Assembly: GCF_049306965.1 (NCBI RefSeq)
Contig: NC_133178.1
Location: 64,845,001 to 64,909,000 of the forward strand
DNA: 64,000 bases
Origin: Danio rerio
Lineage: Eukaryota > Chordata > Actinopteri > Cypriniformes > Danionidae
Direction: 5' to 3'
How positions within the stretch are numbered: the stretch's first letter is position 1; every line of letters starts with the position of its first letter. Shown piece after piece: positions 54,819 through 64,000 of the stretch. The notes below the pieces were generated by a model. The model was given only the letters and a program-made list of their open reading frames with translations. It made no database searches and was not told the DNA's origin. A program made the position numbers and the translations under genes.

Positions 54819-56132
54819 ATGCACAGCAGCCGGAAGATTCACAAGATGGTCCGCACTGGAAAGAAACCGTTCCCATGTACCCAGTGTGGTAAGAGCTTCA
54901 CACATCCATCAAACCTTAATGATCACATGATGGTCCACACCGGAGAGAGACCGTTCACATGTACCCAGTGTGGAAAGAGTTTCAGGCAATTAATACACCT
55001 TAATAAACACTTAATGATCCATTCTGGTGAGAAACCATTCACATGCACCCAGTGTGGAAAGAGTTTCAGAATATTAGCATCTTTTAAAATTCACATGTTG
55101 ATCCACACTGGAGAGAAACCATTCACGTGTACTCAGTGTGGAATAAGTTTCAGACATTTATCATCTTTGAAAATTCACATGTTGATCCACACTGGAGAAA
55201 AACCTTTCACATGTACCCAGTGTGGTAAGAGTTTCAGAGAATCATCATCTTTTAAAATCCACATGATGATCCACACTGGAGAGAAACCATACACATGTTC
55301 CCACTGTAGTAAGAGTTTCAGACAATCATCAAACCTTTATAAACACATGATGATCCACACTGGAGAGAAGCCATTCACATGTACCCACTGTAGTAAGAGT
55401 TTCAGACAGTTATTACACCTTAATCAACACCTAGTAGTCCACACTGGAGAGAAACCATTCACATGTACCCAGTGCGGTAAGAGTTTCACAGACCCATCAT
55501 CTTTTAAAAGCCACATGCGGATCCACGCTGGAGAGAAACCATTCACATGCACACATTGTGGAAAGAGTTTCATACAATCATCAAACCTTAATAGACACAT
55601 GAGGATCCACACTGGAGAGAAGCCATTCGCATGTACTCAGTGTGGTCAGAGTTTCAGACAAGCAGCACACCTAAATCAACACATGTTGATCCACACTGGA
55701 GAGAAGCCACACAAATGTGACCAATGCAGTAAAACATTTGGAAGGAGTTCACTTCTGAAGATCCATCTAAGAGTTCATACGAAGGAGAAACCGTATTCAT
55801 GTTCTGTGTGTGGCAGGAGTTTTGCACGGCAGTCAAATTTAAGCCAACATCAGAAGATCCACACTGGTGTGAGAGAGCATGTCTGTCTTGAGTGTGGGAA
55901 GACTTTCATCACAGCTCGTCAATTGGAAAGCCATATACGGATTCACACTGGAGAAAAAACGCACAAGTGTCCACACTGCGACAAGACATTCAATGGGTTA
56001 GGAAATCTGAAAGCACATGAGAGGACGCACACTGGAGAGAAACCGTACAAGTGTTCACACTGCGGCAAGAGATTCAGTCTGTTAGGAAATCTGAAAAAAC
56101 ATGAGAGGATCCACACTGGAGAGAAACCCTAA
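54819..56132 (+). CDS. C2H2 zinc-finger protein, fifteen fingers (gene 7, type A)
   Basis: Predicted 437-residue nuclear DNA-binding protein, the largest of the array. The exon starts at 54697 after acceptor gatttcag; ATG 54819 opens [18 protein letters not shown], preceded in frame by the Cys pair of a decayed finger (CAQCGNRLIE). Fifteen C2H2 fingers run at 28-residue spacing from residue 19 to the stop. The first ten are CTQC/CTHC/CSHC-type, several with F-K-I-H helices (fingers 3 and 5) and clearly copied from one another. Fingers 11-15 follow the family order (CDQC, CSVC, CLEC, CPHC, CSHC). All Cys and His ligands appear present; linkers are TGEKP except HSGEKP after finger 2 and HAGEKP after finger 8. 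It ends HERIHTGEKP. No other domain. Promoter 7 lies upstream and Tc1-derived AATAAA at 56940-56945 downstream. Confidence 0.87.
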   Translation: MHSSRKIHKMVRTGKKPFPCTQCGKSFTHPSNLNDHMMVHTGERPFTCTQCGKSFRQLIHLNKHLMIHSGEKPFTCTQCGKSFRILASFKIHMLIHTGEKPFTCTQCGISFRHLSSLKIHMLIHTGEKPFTCTQCGKSFRESSSFKIHMMIHTGEKPYTCSHCSKSFRQSSNLYKHMMIHTGEKPFTCTHCSKSFRQLLHLNQHLVVHTGEKPFTCTQCGKSFTDPSSFKSHMRIHAGEKPFTCTHCGKSFIQSSNLNRHMRIHTGEKPFACTQCGQSFRQAAHLNQHMLIHTGEKPHKCDQCSKTFGRSSLLKIHLRVHTKEKPYSCSVCGRSFARQSNLSQHQKIHTGVREHVCLECGKTFITARQLESHIRIHTGEKTHKCPHCDKTFNGLGNLKAHERTHTGEKPYKCSHCGKRFSLLGNLKKHERIHTGEKP

Positions 56133-56230
56133 AAGCAGGCCTCAAAATGAACGTTTAGGATGGCAGTACTGTCTGGCTTCAAAACTAGAAGCTTCAGCCG
56201 TAATTTAGGTGCAACCATCAAATATTATTG

Positions 56231-56460
56231 TGCTGTTAGCCAGACTGGGAGCCCAGCCAAAACCAGCTATGTCCAGCTTAAACCAGGCTAGTCAAGTTAG
56301 GTTAAGCTGGTTTTAGCTGGTCATTTCCCAGCCTGCCCAGCTAAGACCAGGCAGAGAATGGCTGGAAACCACCCTGGAAGTGGCCAAAACCCCTCTTAAA
56401 CCAGGCTGGTCAACCAGCTAAAACCAGCCAACCATCCTAGGCTGGTTTAAGCTGGACATC
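56231..56460. repeat. CCAGC-rich interspersed repeat, second copy
   Basis: Same family as 5061-5285 (ccagctaaaaccagccaacc, agctggttttagctggtcat). It lies in the 3' flank of gene 7 and is uninterrupted. Confidence 0.7.
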
Positions 56461-56747
56461 AGGACTTCGTGTCCGTGACGAAACTATATTTCGTGTTTGT
56501 AAAGTACACCCAACGCAAATCCATCAGTCATATACAAACAGAAAATGTCGTGTCTGTGTCTGTTCTAGTCGCAGATTTAGGAATTGTACCGTCGTAAAAT
56601 TGCGAGTACGCTCCGTTTTCCTTTACGATTTTATAATCACGGATGCGTGAATTTTATTTACGCACGAAATATTTATGGCAGTGATTTTATTCCATAGTTT
56701 CTGAAGCAAAATCTGTCAGTGTTATTTTCATTCTCTCGTATCAAGAC

Positions 56748-57102
56748 CTTTACATTTGTGGATATTTTGATGCACAGCAGAATTTAAGACTTCATTTATT
56801 ACGGCAAATCTTAAGTTCAACCTTTGTCTCGTCAGTTCACAGAGAATTTTCCCAAAAGTCTTGGGGATCATCAAGATGTTTTCTGGCAGACACTTTTCCA
56901 CACAGGGCTATGTAGTTTTGGATTTTGTTTTGCTTTGATAATAAAAACCTTCATTTAAAATCTGCGTGATGTGTTTACTTGTGCTATCTTTGACTCATAT
57001 TTACATTAATTTCATGATCTGAAACGTTAAAATATGACAAAAGGCAAAAACATAACAATAAATCAGTGAGGGGGAAACACTTTTTCAGGCGTCTATACTG
57101 TA
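56748..57102. mobile_element. Tc1-like relic with poly(A) signal, unit 7
   Basis: Shares with unit 3 the segments gatattttgatgcacagcag, cttggggatcatcaagatgt and ttccacacagggctatgtag, ending gggggaaacactttttcagg. AATAAA at 56940-56945. Confidence 0.65.
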
Positions 57103-57227
57103 TAAACACAGATTTGGCTGACTAGTTGATAATGATTAAAGCTTTTGCCACAGAAGTATCTGAAAATCCCTCTGTTTACTCGTTCACTGTAAACAATATA
57201 TTGATTTTACAAGTGACACAGAAAGTG

Positions 57228-57385
57228 AGGGCTTTATCATGAATATTGATGCCGTTCTCACTCTTGATAAAGACCGGCCTCTAGTGGGTCATCAGTGTGA
57301 CTGTGTGAATGAAGAGATCCAGAACATGAGCTTCTGTGTTTGTCTTTATTTACTGTTTCATTTTAGTCCACAATATAAATAATTA
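57228..57385. repeat. Conserved inter-unit block with CTCF-like motif, unit 7
   Basis: Copy of the block at 9424-9580. Motif ggcctctagtgg at 57276-57287. Confidence 0.45.
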
Positions 57386-57463
57386 CAGTCAAAGGCTCAC
57401 AGTGATCTGAACATTTACATTACTCTCTACCAAAGGTATTGTTATTATTACTGTTTAAGAGAT

Positions 57464-57580
57464 TCATTCATTAATTTTCTTGTCTGCTTAGTCCCTCTAT
57501 TAATCTGAGGTCGCCACAGCGGAATGAACCGCCAACTCATCAAGCAAGTTTTTACGCAGCGGATGCCCTTCAGCCGCAAC
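57464..57580 (-). mobile_element. DANA SINE (antisense), interrupted
   Basis: Antisense DANA 3' end (ttcattcattaattttcttg, gcggaatgaaccgccaactc, cttcagccgcaac). It resumes at 60252-60280 (caacccatctctgggaaaca) after the LTR inserted between. Confidence 0.85.
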
Positions 57581-58928
57581 TGTTACGTTTAGAGACGTAT
57601 TGTTTCAAGTTATCTTGTTTATATTGTGTCAAATGTCTTTTTCCCTGTTCTTCTCTTGTTGCCTTGACTTGAATGGCAGGTTGCTGATTGCTTCCCACAG
57701 CTGTGTTCACTTACCATGGAGACTTGAGAGGGGATAAAAACACAGGCCAAACACTTGGATGTTGAGAAAGGAGCTAGAGAGGAACCTTTCTCCAGAGCAC
57801 TAGCTGGGGTTCAGTTAAATTAAAGCTGTTGAACTGTAGTGAGTTAAGATCTGACTTGTGCATGATTGGTACTTGTTCTCTGTTGTGGCTACACTGAAAA
57901 AAATGATAGTGATGGGCAAAGCGAGGCTTCGTGAAACACTGAAACTATCGAAGCAAATGTGTCGAAGCTTCGAAACGTAGTGATGGTGAAATGAAGCTTT
58001 CTGAACCAGTGAAGCGCTCGACTCAATTGTATCGGAAAAAGGTTCGTTACTCGAAGCTTTCTAAATCAGAGCTCGATGAGGACCTCTTCTGGTGAAAGTG
58101 TGGGAAAGCACTGTGTTGTCATAATGTCAAATGTTCACAACTGACCAACTCATTCATGTAGTAATACAACAACAGCAATATAAACAAATTACTCAATTAC
58201 TGTAGTTTTTACACAAGATGTATTACATTACACAACTGATGATTGTAGTAAAATCCAAGGTATTCAAAAGTTTATCATAATACAAACAGTCTTGCTCCAA
58301 GCGGGGATCGAACCAGCGATTCCTGATTGGGAGGAGAGTGCTCTTGGAGGACGCTATATGAACGATGCTTCAGGGTCGCATTCACCAGATGGCCTCTGTT
58401 AAACACAATACTACGATATGTGGTGGTTTTCTTTAAAGATAGTCATAAAAAAATACGCTAATACACTTTAGTATTGTTCAAAACCTTTTTACTAAAAAAT
58501 ACTATTGTAGTTTAATTTAATTACTGGTGTTTGAGACTGGTGCAGTGCTTTGAAACAAATGTATGTAATAGACGCCAATTCTCTAGAAATACACTTTACT
58601 ATGAGGGTGTTTAAACCTTTGAATCAAAATTCGAAGCAGTCACGTGGGTAAAGGCGAAAATGAAGCTTCGGACGTCACTGATCACGTGATGATGGCAAAA
58701 CGAATCAAGCTCCGGTACACTGCTTCACTGCGAGATGTATCGTTTTTTTGATACATGCTTCGAAGCCTCGGCGCACAACGTCACATCACTATCGAAACGT
58801 TTCGAAACACCACTCTACGGTGACACCTAGTGGTCATTTTATTTGTATTTCACTGAAACAGCTTCAGCAAAGAACAGTTGAGCAAATTGAGGTATCGAAC
58901 CCTAAGTTGTAGCCGTGACTCTTCAAAT

Positions 58929-58993
58929 GGTTTAGTCAAGTGGTTAGAGTTTGGGCCTACCATGCGGGAATAATGGGTTCGAATCCAGACTAA
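58929..58993 (+). other. tRNA-like segment
   Basis: A-box-like tagtcaagtgg (58933-58943) and a perfect B box ggttcgaatcc (58976-58986). The T stem pairs poorly and no clean acceptor stem forms, so it is probably tRNA-derived rather than a tRNA gene. Confidence 0.5.
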
Positions 58994-59344
58994 CACAATT
59001 GCTTTAATACCAGTTGGTAATGCTTTGTTATTGTATCGTTTTGTTTCAACATTGCTCTGACATACGAATGAACACCTTGTAAATAAATTTGTATTGTTTT
59101 GTTCATAAAACAGGGTTGTTACTAGATCAGATACAGTTGTGGCCAGAAGTTAACAATAATTATTTATATTATTAATTAAATTTCCCATTGTATTTTATTA
59201 ACTTCTATCCAAAACCTAAACCCATCACAGTACTGTAAAAATATGAATTATTGTTTTGCAGTGTTACAAAAATGATGCTAAATTGATGGCATATCCGTAG
59301 CTGTACTACCATAAATCAGTAACATGATTAAAATACATAAAATC

Positions 59345-59450
59345 ATGATTTTGGAGTTTTTGTACTGGTCGAGATTCGAACCCAAAATAAATTTGAATTT
59401 CAGTACCATAGTGCACACGCACGGCCCACTAGGCCATACAATACAGAGAC
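59345..59450 (-). other. tRNA-like segment
   Basis: On the minus strand tggcctagtggg (A box) and ggttcgaatctc (B box) are present, with an over-long middle. A further minus-strand B box, ggttcgatccc, lies near 58310. Confidence 0.45.
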
Positions 59451-60289
59451 ACATTGTAGATCATGCCAGTCAAATGCAGATTCTCCGGGTCTTGAAACGC
59501 CTCTGAAATGATCGATGCTTTGAATCGCTTTCGTCACGTGACCAAGTGTTTCGAAACACTTTAGTCACATGACCTGGGTGTTTCAGATCATGCTTCGGTG
59601 CAGTGTTTCGAAACACTTGCGCTTCGGGATCTCGACACTGTCGAAACGTCAGTTTCACGTCAGCTATCCCTAAAAAATTATTGAAAGATGATTCCTTGGA
59701 TTTACTCAATTTTTTTTTACGTTAAGAGGTTGTGAACAACTTATTTGGGCTGAATTTAAACAAACAAATTAAATTGAACATTATTAAACTTAATTTGTTT
59801 GTTTAAATTCAACACCAATAAATTGTTTGCAACAGTTCTGCATGCAACACTTTTTTCAGTGTAAGAGCAGTACCGCGGTTTAAACTTTGATTTCTTTCTT
59901 TTGCTTTTTTCCCCCAGGAAGCAGTAAGGAGGTGGACGGCCATTCCTTTTTGTTGAACCATTTCTCCTGTTTTGAGGTCAGTCAGGGAGTCAGTGTAGTT
60001 TTGTTGTTGTTTTTTCATCATTGTTTTCTTGTAGTTTATTTAGAGGCTTTACTCCCAGACAGAACCCTGTTTTGTTTGTTATTTTGGCTGTATTCCCCTC
60101 CTGAAGTTAGAGCTTCCTTAACACTCATTGTGTGACCTTGGTTTTGTAAATAAGCTTTTGGAACTTTACTCTTTGTGTTGTGACTGGTCCCAGTTTAGTG
60201 CTCCTTTAAATTAATATTGTATTTTCCCCTAGACTTGTGTAAGACGTAACACAACCCATCTCTGGGAAACATTTAAGAGATTCAACTGA

Positions 60290-62130
60290 GTAAAAATGTC
60301 AGTCAGGTAAATATTAAAAACTAGCTATTGTCTTTAAAAACTTATTTTTGTATACAGAAAATGTACAGTGTAACACAAAAGTACACATGGGCAATACTTC
60401 AACTACAGGCACTTTTATCCGAAGACCCGGAAGGGACGTAATGGTGGAGAAAAAAAAATGGGTGGGAGAAGAAAAAACAGCGATAGGTAAACATATTTTA
60501 AAAAGTATTTGCATCCCTTTCAGACATCTTCCTCTAGCATCCACAGTTACTCCAGTTGGATGTGGTTCTTGTTCTGAGTGGTTTGCTGACATTACTCTGG
60601 ATATCATGGCTCTTAATACATTTAGATGTGCCAGCAAGACACGCACCAACAATTTATCCTCTTTTAAACTTTAATGTTGTGTGCATTGCAATATTTAAAG
60701 CCAAACTGTGCTGTTCCTCTGCTTAAAACCTCCACACTCTGCTCTTACTGGTGGAGTGAAGATCAGTGAAGACTGGCCACCAGGCTGCTCACATTTAGTC
60801 ATGAAACCTCCAATACTAACTTGGCCAGTGTTTCAGTTTCATTGTCCAACCCCTGTACTTATCAATTGTGTTTTAATGCCATAAATGTAATTTCCACCCC
60901 ATGCTGTCTTTTCCACCACAGTCGCCTGTAGCAGAATTAGCTCAGTTTATGAATATTAATGACCAATAATAACAAGTTATTATTAATTATTGATATTCTG
61001 GATTAACTTATACTTAATTATGCCTCTGGAAAGGGAGGTATGACTACCTCTTGTGAAGTAGGTGAATAGAAGTTTTAGTAAACTTGGTTTAGTAATGGAG
61101 ACGGAGTGCGCAGAAGGTATTGGTGTCGCCTCACAGTAAGAAGGTCTCTGGTTCGAGCCTCAGCTGGGTCTGTTGGCGTTCCTGTGTGGAGTTTGCATGT
61201 TCTCCCTACGTTCCTGTGGGTTTCCCCCACAGTCCAAACACATGCAGCAATCCGTTTCTTTAGCTGTGGCGCTTATGTTACAGGGCAGTGTGGTGGAAAT
61301 AACATTTGTACAGTTTATTGTGAAAGAGTGATAGATAGCTTCATGGATTAGCTTTGAATTTAAACTAGCATTTCGTGTATACAAAACACTTTTATTTACC
61401 TTTAATTATGTTTGATTTTTAAAGACAATTTTGAAGGCTCAGCATGTTTGGAAATGGTGTAGAATTAATGTGTGAAGCGACATTTACCCTGAGTTTTCTT
61501 TAAGTGTCGTTGATGAACATTTAAATTTCCTCCATCTTGAACATTTGCATTGACGTCATTATTAATTTACATAGGAACCACCAAAACAATCTTTCACACA
61601 AACTTTTTAAAGCGACATTACAGTGTTGTGCTGGAAATGACACTGATGCTGATGCTATCAAACAATATTGATAATAGTCTCACATTAATAACTATAAAAT
61701 ATTTAAATTATTTCACCAGTGCTTAACTAAGATACATTAATAGTTTCCAGATTAATAATATTTTAAAATGTTATTGTCATTGCTGAAGTTTAAAACTCTG
61801 GGTGTGCGACAAAAGGCGAAAACAGTGATTTTGACACCTAAAAGGAGGTTAAATAATATGAACAAAATATATAAGAGAAAGCTGGTAATTTTTATAAAAG
61901 TAAGTTTTATTATTAGTTTGCCAAAGAAAGCAGAATTTGAACAAAATTATATGGATATATGATATAAATCAAATGACTTAAAAGTGCCCGAAGTTAAAGA
62001 ATTACCCATATAACAATACATAAACCAACCAATCCATTAAAACACACATTTAAAGAAGTGCCATGAACAAAAAAGACAAACACAAACAATTCATTCAAAC
62101 ACTACTATAGATAATAAATCTTTTTTTTTT
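60290..62130. other. Unit 7 flank with unclassified insertion
   Basis: Bases 60290-60378 match the unit flank (ttatttttgtatacagaaaa, tgtacagtgtaacac). From about 60380 to 62130 the sequence is not shared with other units. A frame on each strand near 60314-60674 shows no recognisable domain. Apart from the SINE fragment at 61100 I see nothing definite. Confidence 0.4.
61100..61248 (+). mobile_element. DANA SINE 5' fragment
   Basis: tggtgtcgcctcacagtaag, ggttcgagcctcagctgggt and gtgtggagtttgcatgttct are DANA head and body; the 3' part is missing. Confidence 0.8.
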
Positions 62131-62149
62131 TAAAGATAATCCTCTTTAT

Positions 62150-62477
62150 TAAGCTAAGAAACCCACATTTCTCACATCAAAGTAAATAACAAAGACAAAA
62201 ATCATCAGACACGAGTCATTACTGTTCTCCAAAACTTTGTGACAGAAGCAGAACTGAGGAAAACGGAATATTTTGATCTGAGTCACAAAACAAAACTGCA
62301 TCAGGTCTATTCATCATGTTATAAAGCAGCATGGACTTTAATATAATGCTGGATTCACACCAAACGTGTTTCATACAGTGAACAGACCTACCATTAAACA
62401 TGATAAACCTTCACTATTAAACCAGAAACATTCATTATAAACCACAAAGCCACTTTCAGACCACAAAACCTCTCTCT
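62150..62477. repeat. Conserved distal upstream block before promoter 8
   Basis: Copy of the upstream block (taagaaacccacatttctca to actttcagaccacaaaacct). Confidence 0.6.
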
Positions 62478-62697
62478 GTTGCCGAGTGAATGACATACAG
62501 GCAGCCAATCAGCATTCGCTGAGCAACAAACAGCAGCCAATCAGCATTCGCTGAGCCACACACAGACTAATAATATCCCGCCTCGGCGCTCAGTGTATGA
62601 AGTGGATGGAGTATGAGTCGGATCGCTGATGAATGCTAAACTTTGCCGTTTGCTGTATAATTATTCTTCTGTTACGGTTATTGCGCGTCTTTTCAAA
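62478..62697 (+). promoter_or_regulatory. Promoter and exon 1 of an eighth zinc-finger gene (body outside window)
   Basis: CCAAT boxes at 62505 and 62537 (32 bp apart), tcccgcc at 62576 (39 bp on, three extra bases), donor GTAAGT at 62698. Intron-like sequence shared with other units (gaattaggaaaatattttcc, gttgtttcagaaatatgct) follows to about 62885. No coding exon appears before the window ends. Confidence 0.75.
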
Positions 62698-63390
62698 GTA
62701 AGTGTATTATATCTGACTTCTGTAGCGTTCACGAGTGTGATATGTTTCACTTTGGTCCAGGAATTAGGAAAATATTTTCCCTTTATTCATAGCTGCTAAT
62801 GTTATCTGTAACGTTAGCTTTATTAATTTGTATTTCTAGTTTAATTCACTGGTTGTTTCAGAAATATGCTGTGCACAGATATAATCAGTGTTAATACGGT
62901 TATGTTAATCAGATATCTGTATCTTGAATATCGGTTATTTACTTATTTTCTGTCTTTGGCCAGTCACATACTTTCACATTATTAGTGTGGTGTAAGCATT
63001 ATCTAAATACATTTTACATAGATATAAATAGAATTTAAACCAAAGTAGATTGCTGTGTGTTTTACGATATGCTGTATTAAATTTGAGCATGCATTGGTTT
63101 TCTTTTACCACGCATATGTAGACGTTACATGAAACATGAAAATTTACTTAAAAGTCTTGGAAAAGTCAGAACATTAGTAGTAAAAATGATAGAGGTAAAG
63201 CTGGTTTTATATTAGCACATTCTGACTTTCCCTTAATAATATAATTTCATTAAATTGTTATTTAAAAAACTCTAAATAGCAAAGTCATATTAGATTCTTA
63301 AAGTTTGAAGACAAACTTTGAGGCTGGCTTGTGAACGCCTGATGGTAATAGTTTATTTAGTTTAAACAGTTTTAAAAAGTATGAAAAAAA

Positions 63391-63411
63391 GATAGATAGA
63401 TTGATCGATAC

Positions 63412-63457
<46 letters not shown>
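63391..63457. repeat. (GATA)n microsatellite
   Basis: About fifteen gata units with a few variant ones at the left end. Confidence 0.95.
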
Positions 63458-63479
63458 GGTGTGCTAGCTTGAGTCAAAC

Positions 63480-64000
63480 AAGCCAACCCCCGCTTCTCTA
63501 CGATGTTCTGATGCTGAGATATAGCTGCTGTTATATTGTTGCTAGGTTAGTCTGTTTTGTTGCTATGGAGATGATTGACAGCTTAGACTGTTGATGTATC
63601 AAAGCTTCTTTATCACACTGCAGCATGACGATATCAATCTGAACCTCTATAATGGCAGTCTATGGGACCGTATCTGGTTGTTAGGGTTTGGCTAGAAAGT
63701 TGAAAGCTCATCAGTTATTGGTAGTTTGGTAGTCTGAGTTAAATGAGCCCAGTTAGAGGTCTGTGCAACAGTCTGATGTAGAGTTATGAGCTCACAAAGT
63801 TTGACCCAATGTAAAGTCAATAAGAGTCTTTTGCAGTGGAAATCTATGGGACAGTTTCTAGGGTCCCAAAAGTGGTTGCTAGGGTGTGGCCAGAAAGTTA
63901 AAAGCTCAATAGTTATTGGCAGTTAGGTAGTCTGAGTTAAATGAGCCCAGTTAGAAGTCTGTGTGACAGTCTGATGCAGAGTTATGAGGTCACAAATTTT
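63480..64000. repeat. Tandem ~185-bp interspersed repeat at window end
   Basis: Two copies in direct order, about 63650-63805 and 63835-64000, share tagtctgagttaaatgagcc, cagttagaggtctgtg or cagttagaagtctgtg, and cagagttatgag. No gene; the element continues past the window. Confidence 0.7.

Larger units (their letters stand above)
57907..59671. mobile_element. hAT-type element with three tRNA-like segments
   Basis: Starts TAGTGATGGGCAAAGC and ends GCTATCCCTA; flanks aaaaatga and aaaaatta match in seven of eight bases, as expected for hAT. Many gcttcg and tcgaaac words in both orientations lie near the ends. No transposase is seen. It carries tRNA-like stretches at about 58301-58390, 58929-58993 and 59345-59450. 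Confidence 0.75.
57892..59861. mobile_element. CACTG-ended DNA element inside the solo LTR
   Basis: Ends CACTGAAAAAAATG and complement of CACTGAAAAAAGTG with TA at both flanks (57890-57891, 59862-59863). Own sequence is about 205 bp, with the mirrored words aatttaaacaaacaaatt and aatttgtttgtttaaatt. The rest is the hAT inserted near its left end. Confidence 0.8.
57581..60251 (+). mobile_element. Solo LTR, split by a later insertion
   Basis: Begins TGTTACGTTTAGAGACG, ends GTAAGACGTAACA, and is flanked by caac on both sides (57577-57580, 60252-60255). Own length is about 0.7 kb. A TATA-like ggggataaaaacac lies in its left part. Only one LTR is present, so it is a remnant left by LTR-LTR recombination; Gypsy-like by its ends, but the family is uncertain. 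Older than the element inside it. Confidence 0.7.

Noticed and set aside
60314-60674. Overlapping frames of about 110 codons on both strands as a small gene
   Set aside because: No domain, no conserved neighbour, and located in sequence that looks inserted; a protein search would be decisive.

Overview
The window looks like vertebrate, specifically fish, nuclear DNA and most probably zebrafish (Danio rerio). It is AT-rich and intron-containing, and packed with DNA transposons. It carries several copies of the tRNA-derived DANA SINE, which is characteristic of Danio. The dominant content is a tandem array of C2H2 zinc-finger genes, as on the repeat-rich long arm of zebrafish chromosome 4. The chromosome is an inference; nothing in the sequence names it.

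All host genes lie on the + strand and share one plan. A CCAAT-box promoter and a short, apparently non-coding first exon end in a GTAAGT donor. A 0.7-3 kb intron follows, then a single exon carrying the whole finger array. I count eight promoter/exon 1 copies (near 6.0, 10.6, 16.6, 30.3, 41.8, 47.2, 53.9 and 62.6 kb) and seven finger exons. Two subfamilies are visible. Type A (genes 1, 2, 3, 7) ends in HTGEKP or HTGKKP and has a 3' flank derived from a Tc1-like transposon that supplies the likely AATAAA signal. Type B (genes 4, 5, 6) ends in THSVIC and is followed by a different Tc1-like transposase relic. The order is A-A-A-B-B-B-A, then a promoter whose gene lies beyond the window. Units 1 and 2 are near-identical 4.6 kb tandem duplicates.

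Layout: 1-5.7 kb is transposon-rich flank with a 3.7 kb CACTG-ended element. At 5.8-10.5 kb is unit 1, with an intact eight-finger gene. At 10.5-16.5 kb is unit 2, split inside finger 3 by a TTAA-flanked piggyBac-like element. At 16.5-30.1 kb is unit 3, split inside finger 1 by a whole-looking, very young BEL/Pao LTR retrotransposon. At 30.2-41.3 kb is unit 4 (eight fingers), followed by nested DNA transposons including one with about 0.67 kb inverted repeats built on a 33-bp minisatellite. At 41.4-46.8 kb is unit 5 (eight fingers). At 46.8-53.0 kb is unit 6 (seven fingers) and an orphan gene 3' end. At 53.0-62.1 kb is unit 7 (fifteen fingers) and a four-deep transposon nest. At 62.1-64 kb is the start of unit 8.

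The genes would encode nuclear DNA-binding proteins made almost only of fingers, with no KRAB, SCAN, BTB or FINZ domain visible. The repeated promoter, with CCAAT boxes 32 bp apart as in known NF-Y promoters, suggests shared regulation. Transposon insertions have broken two of the seven finger exons.
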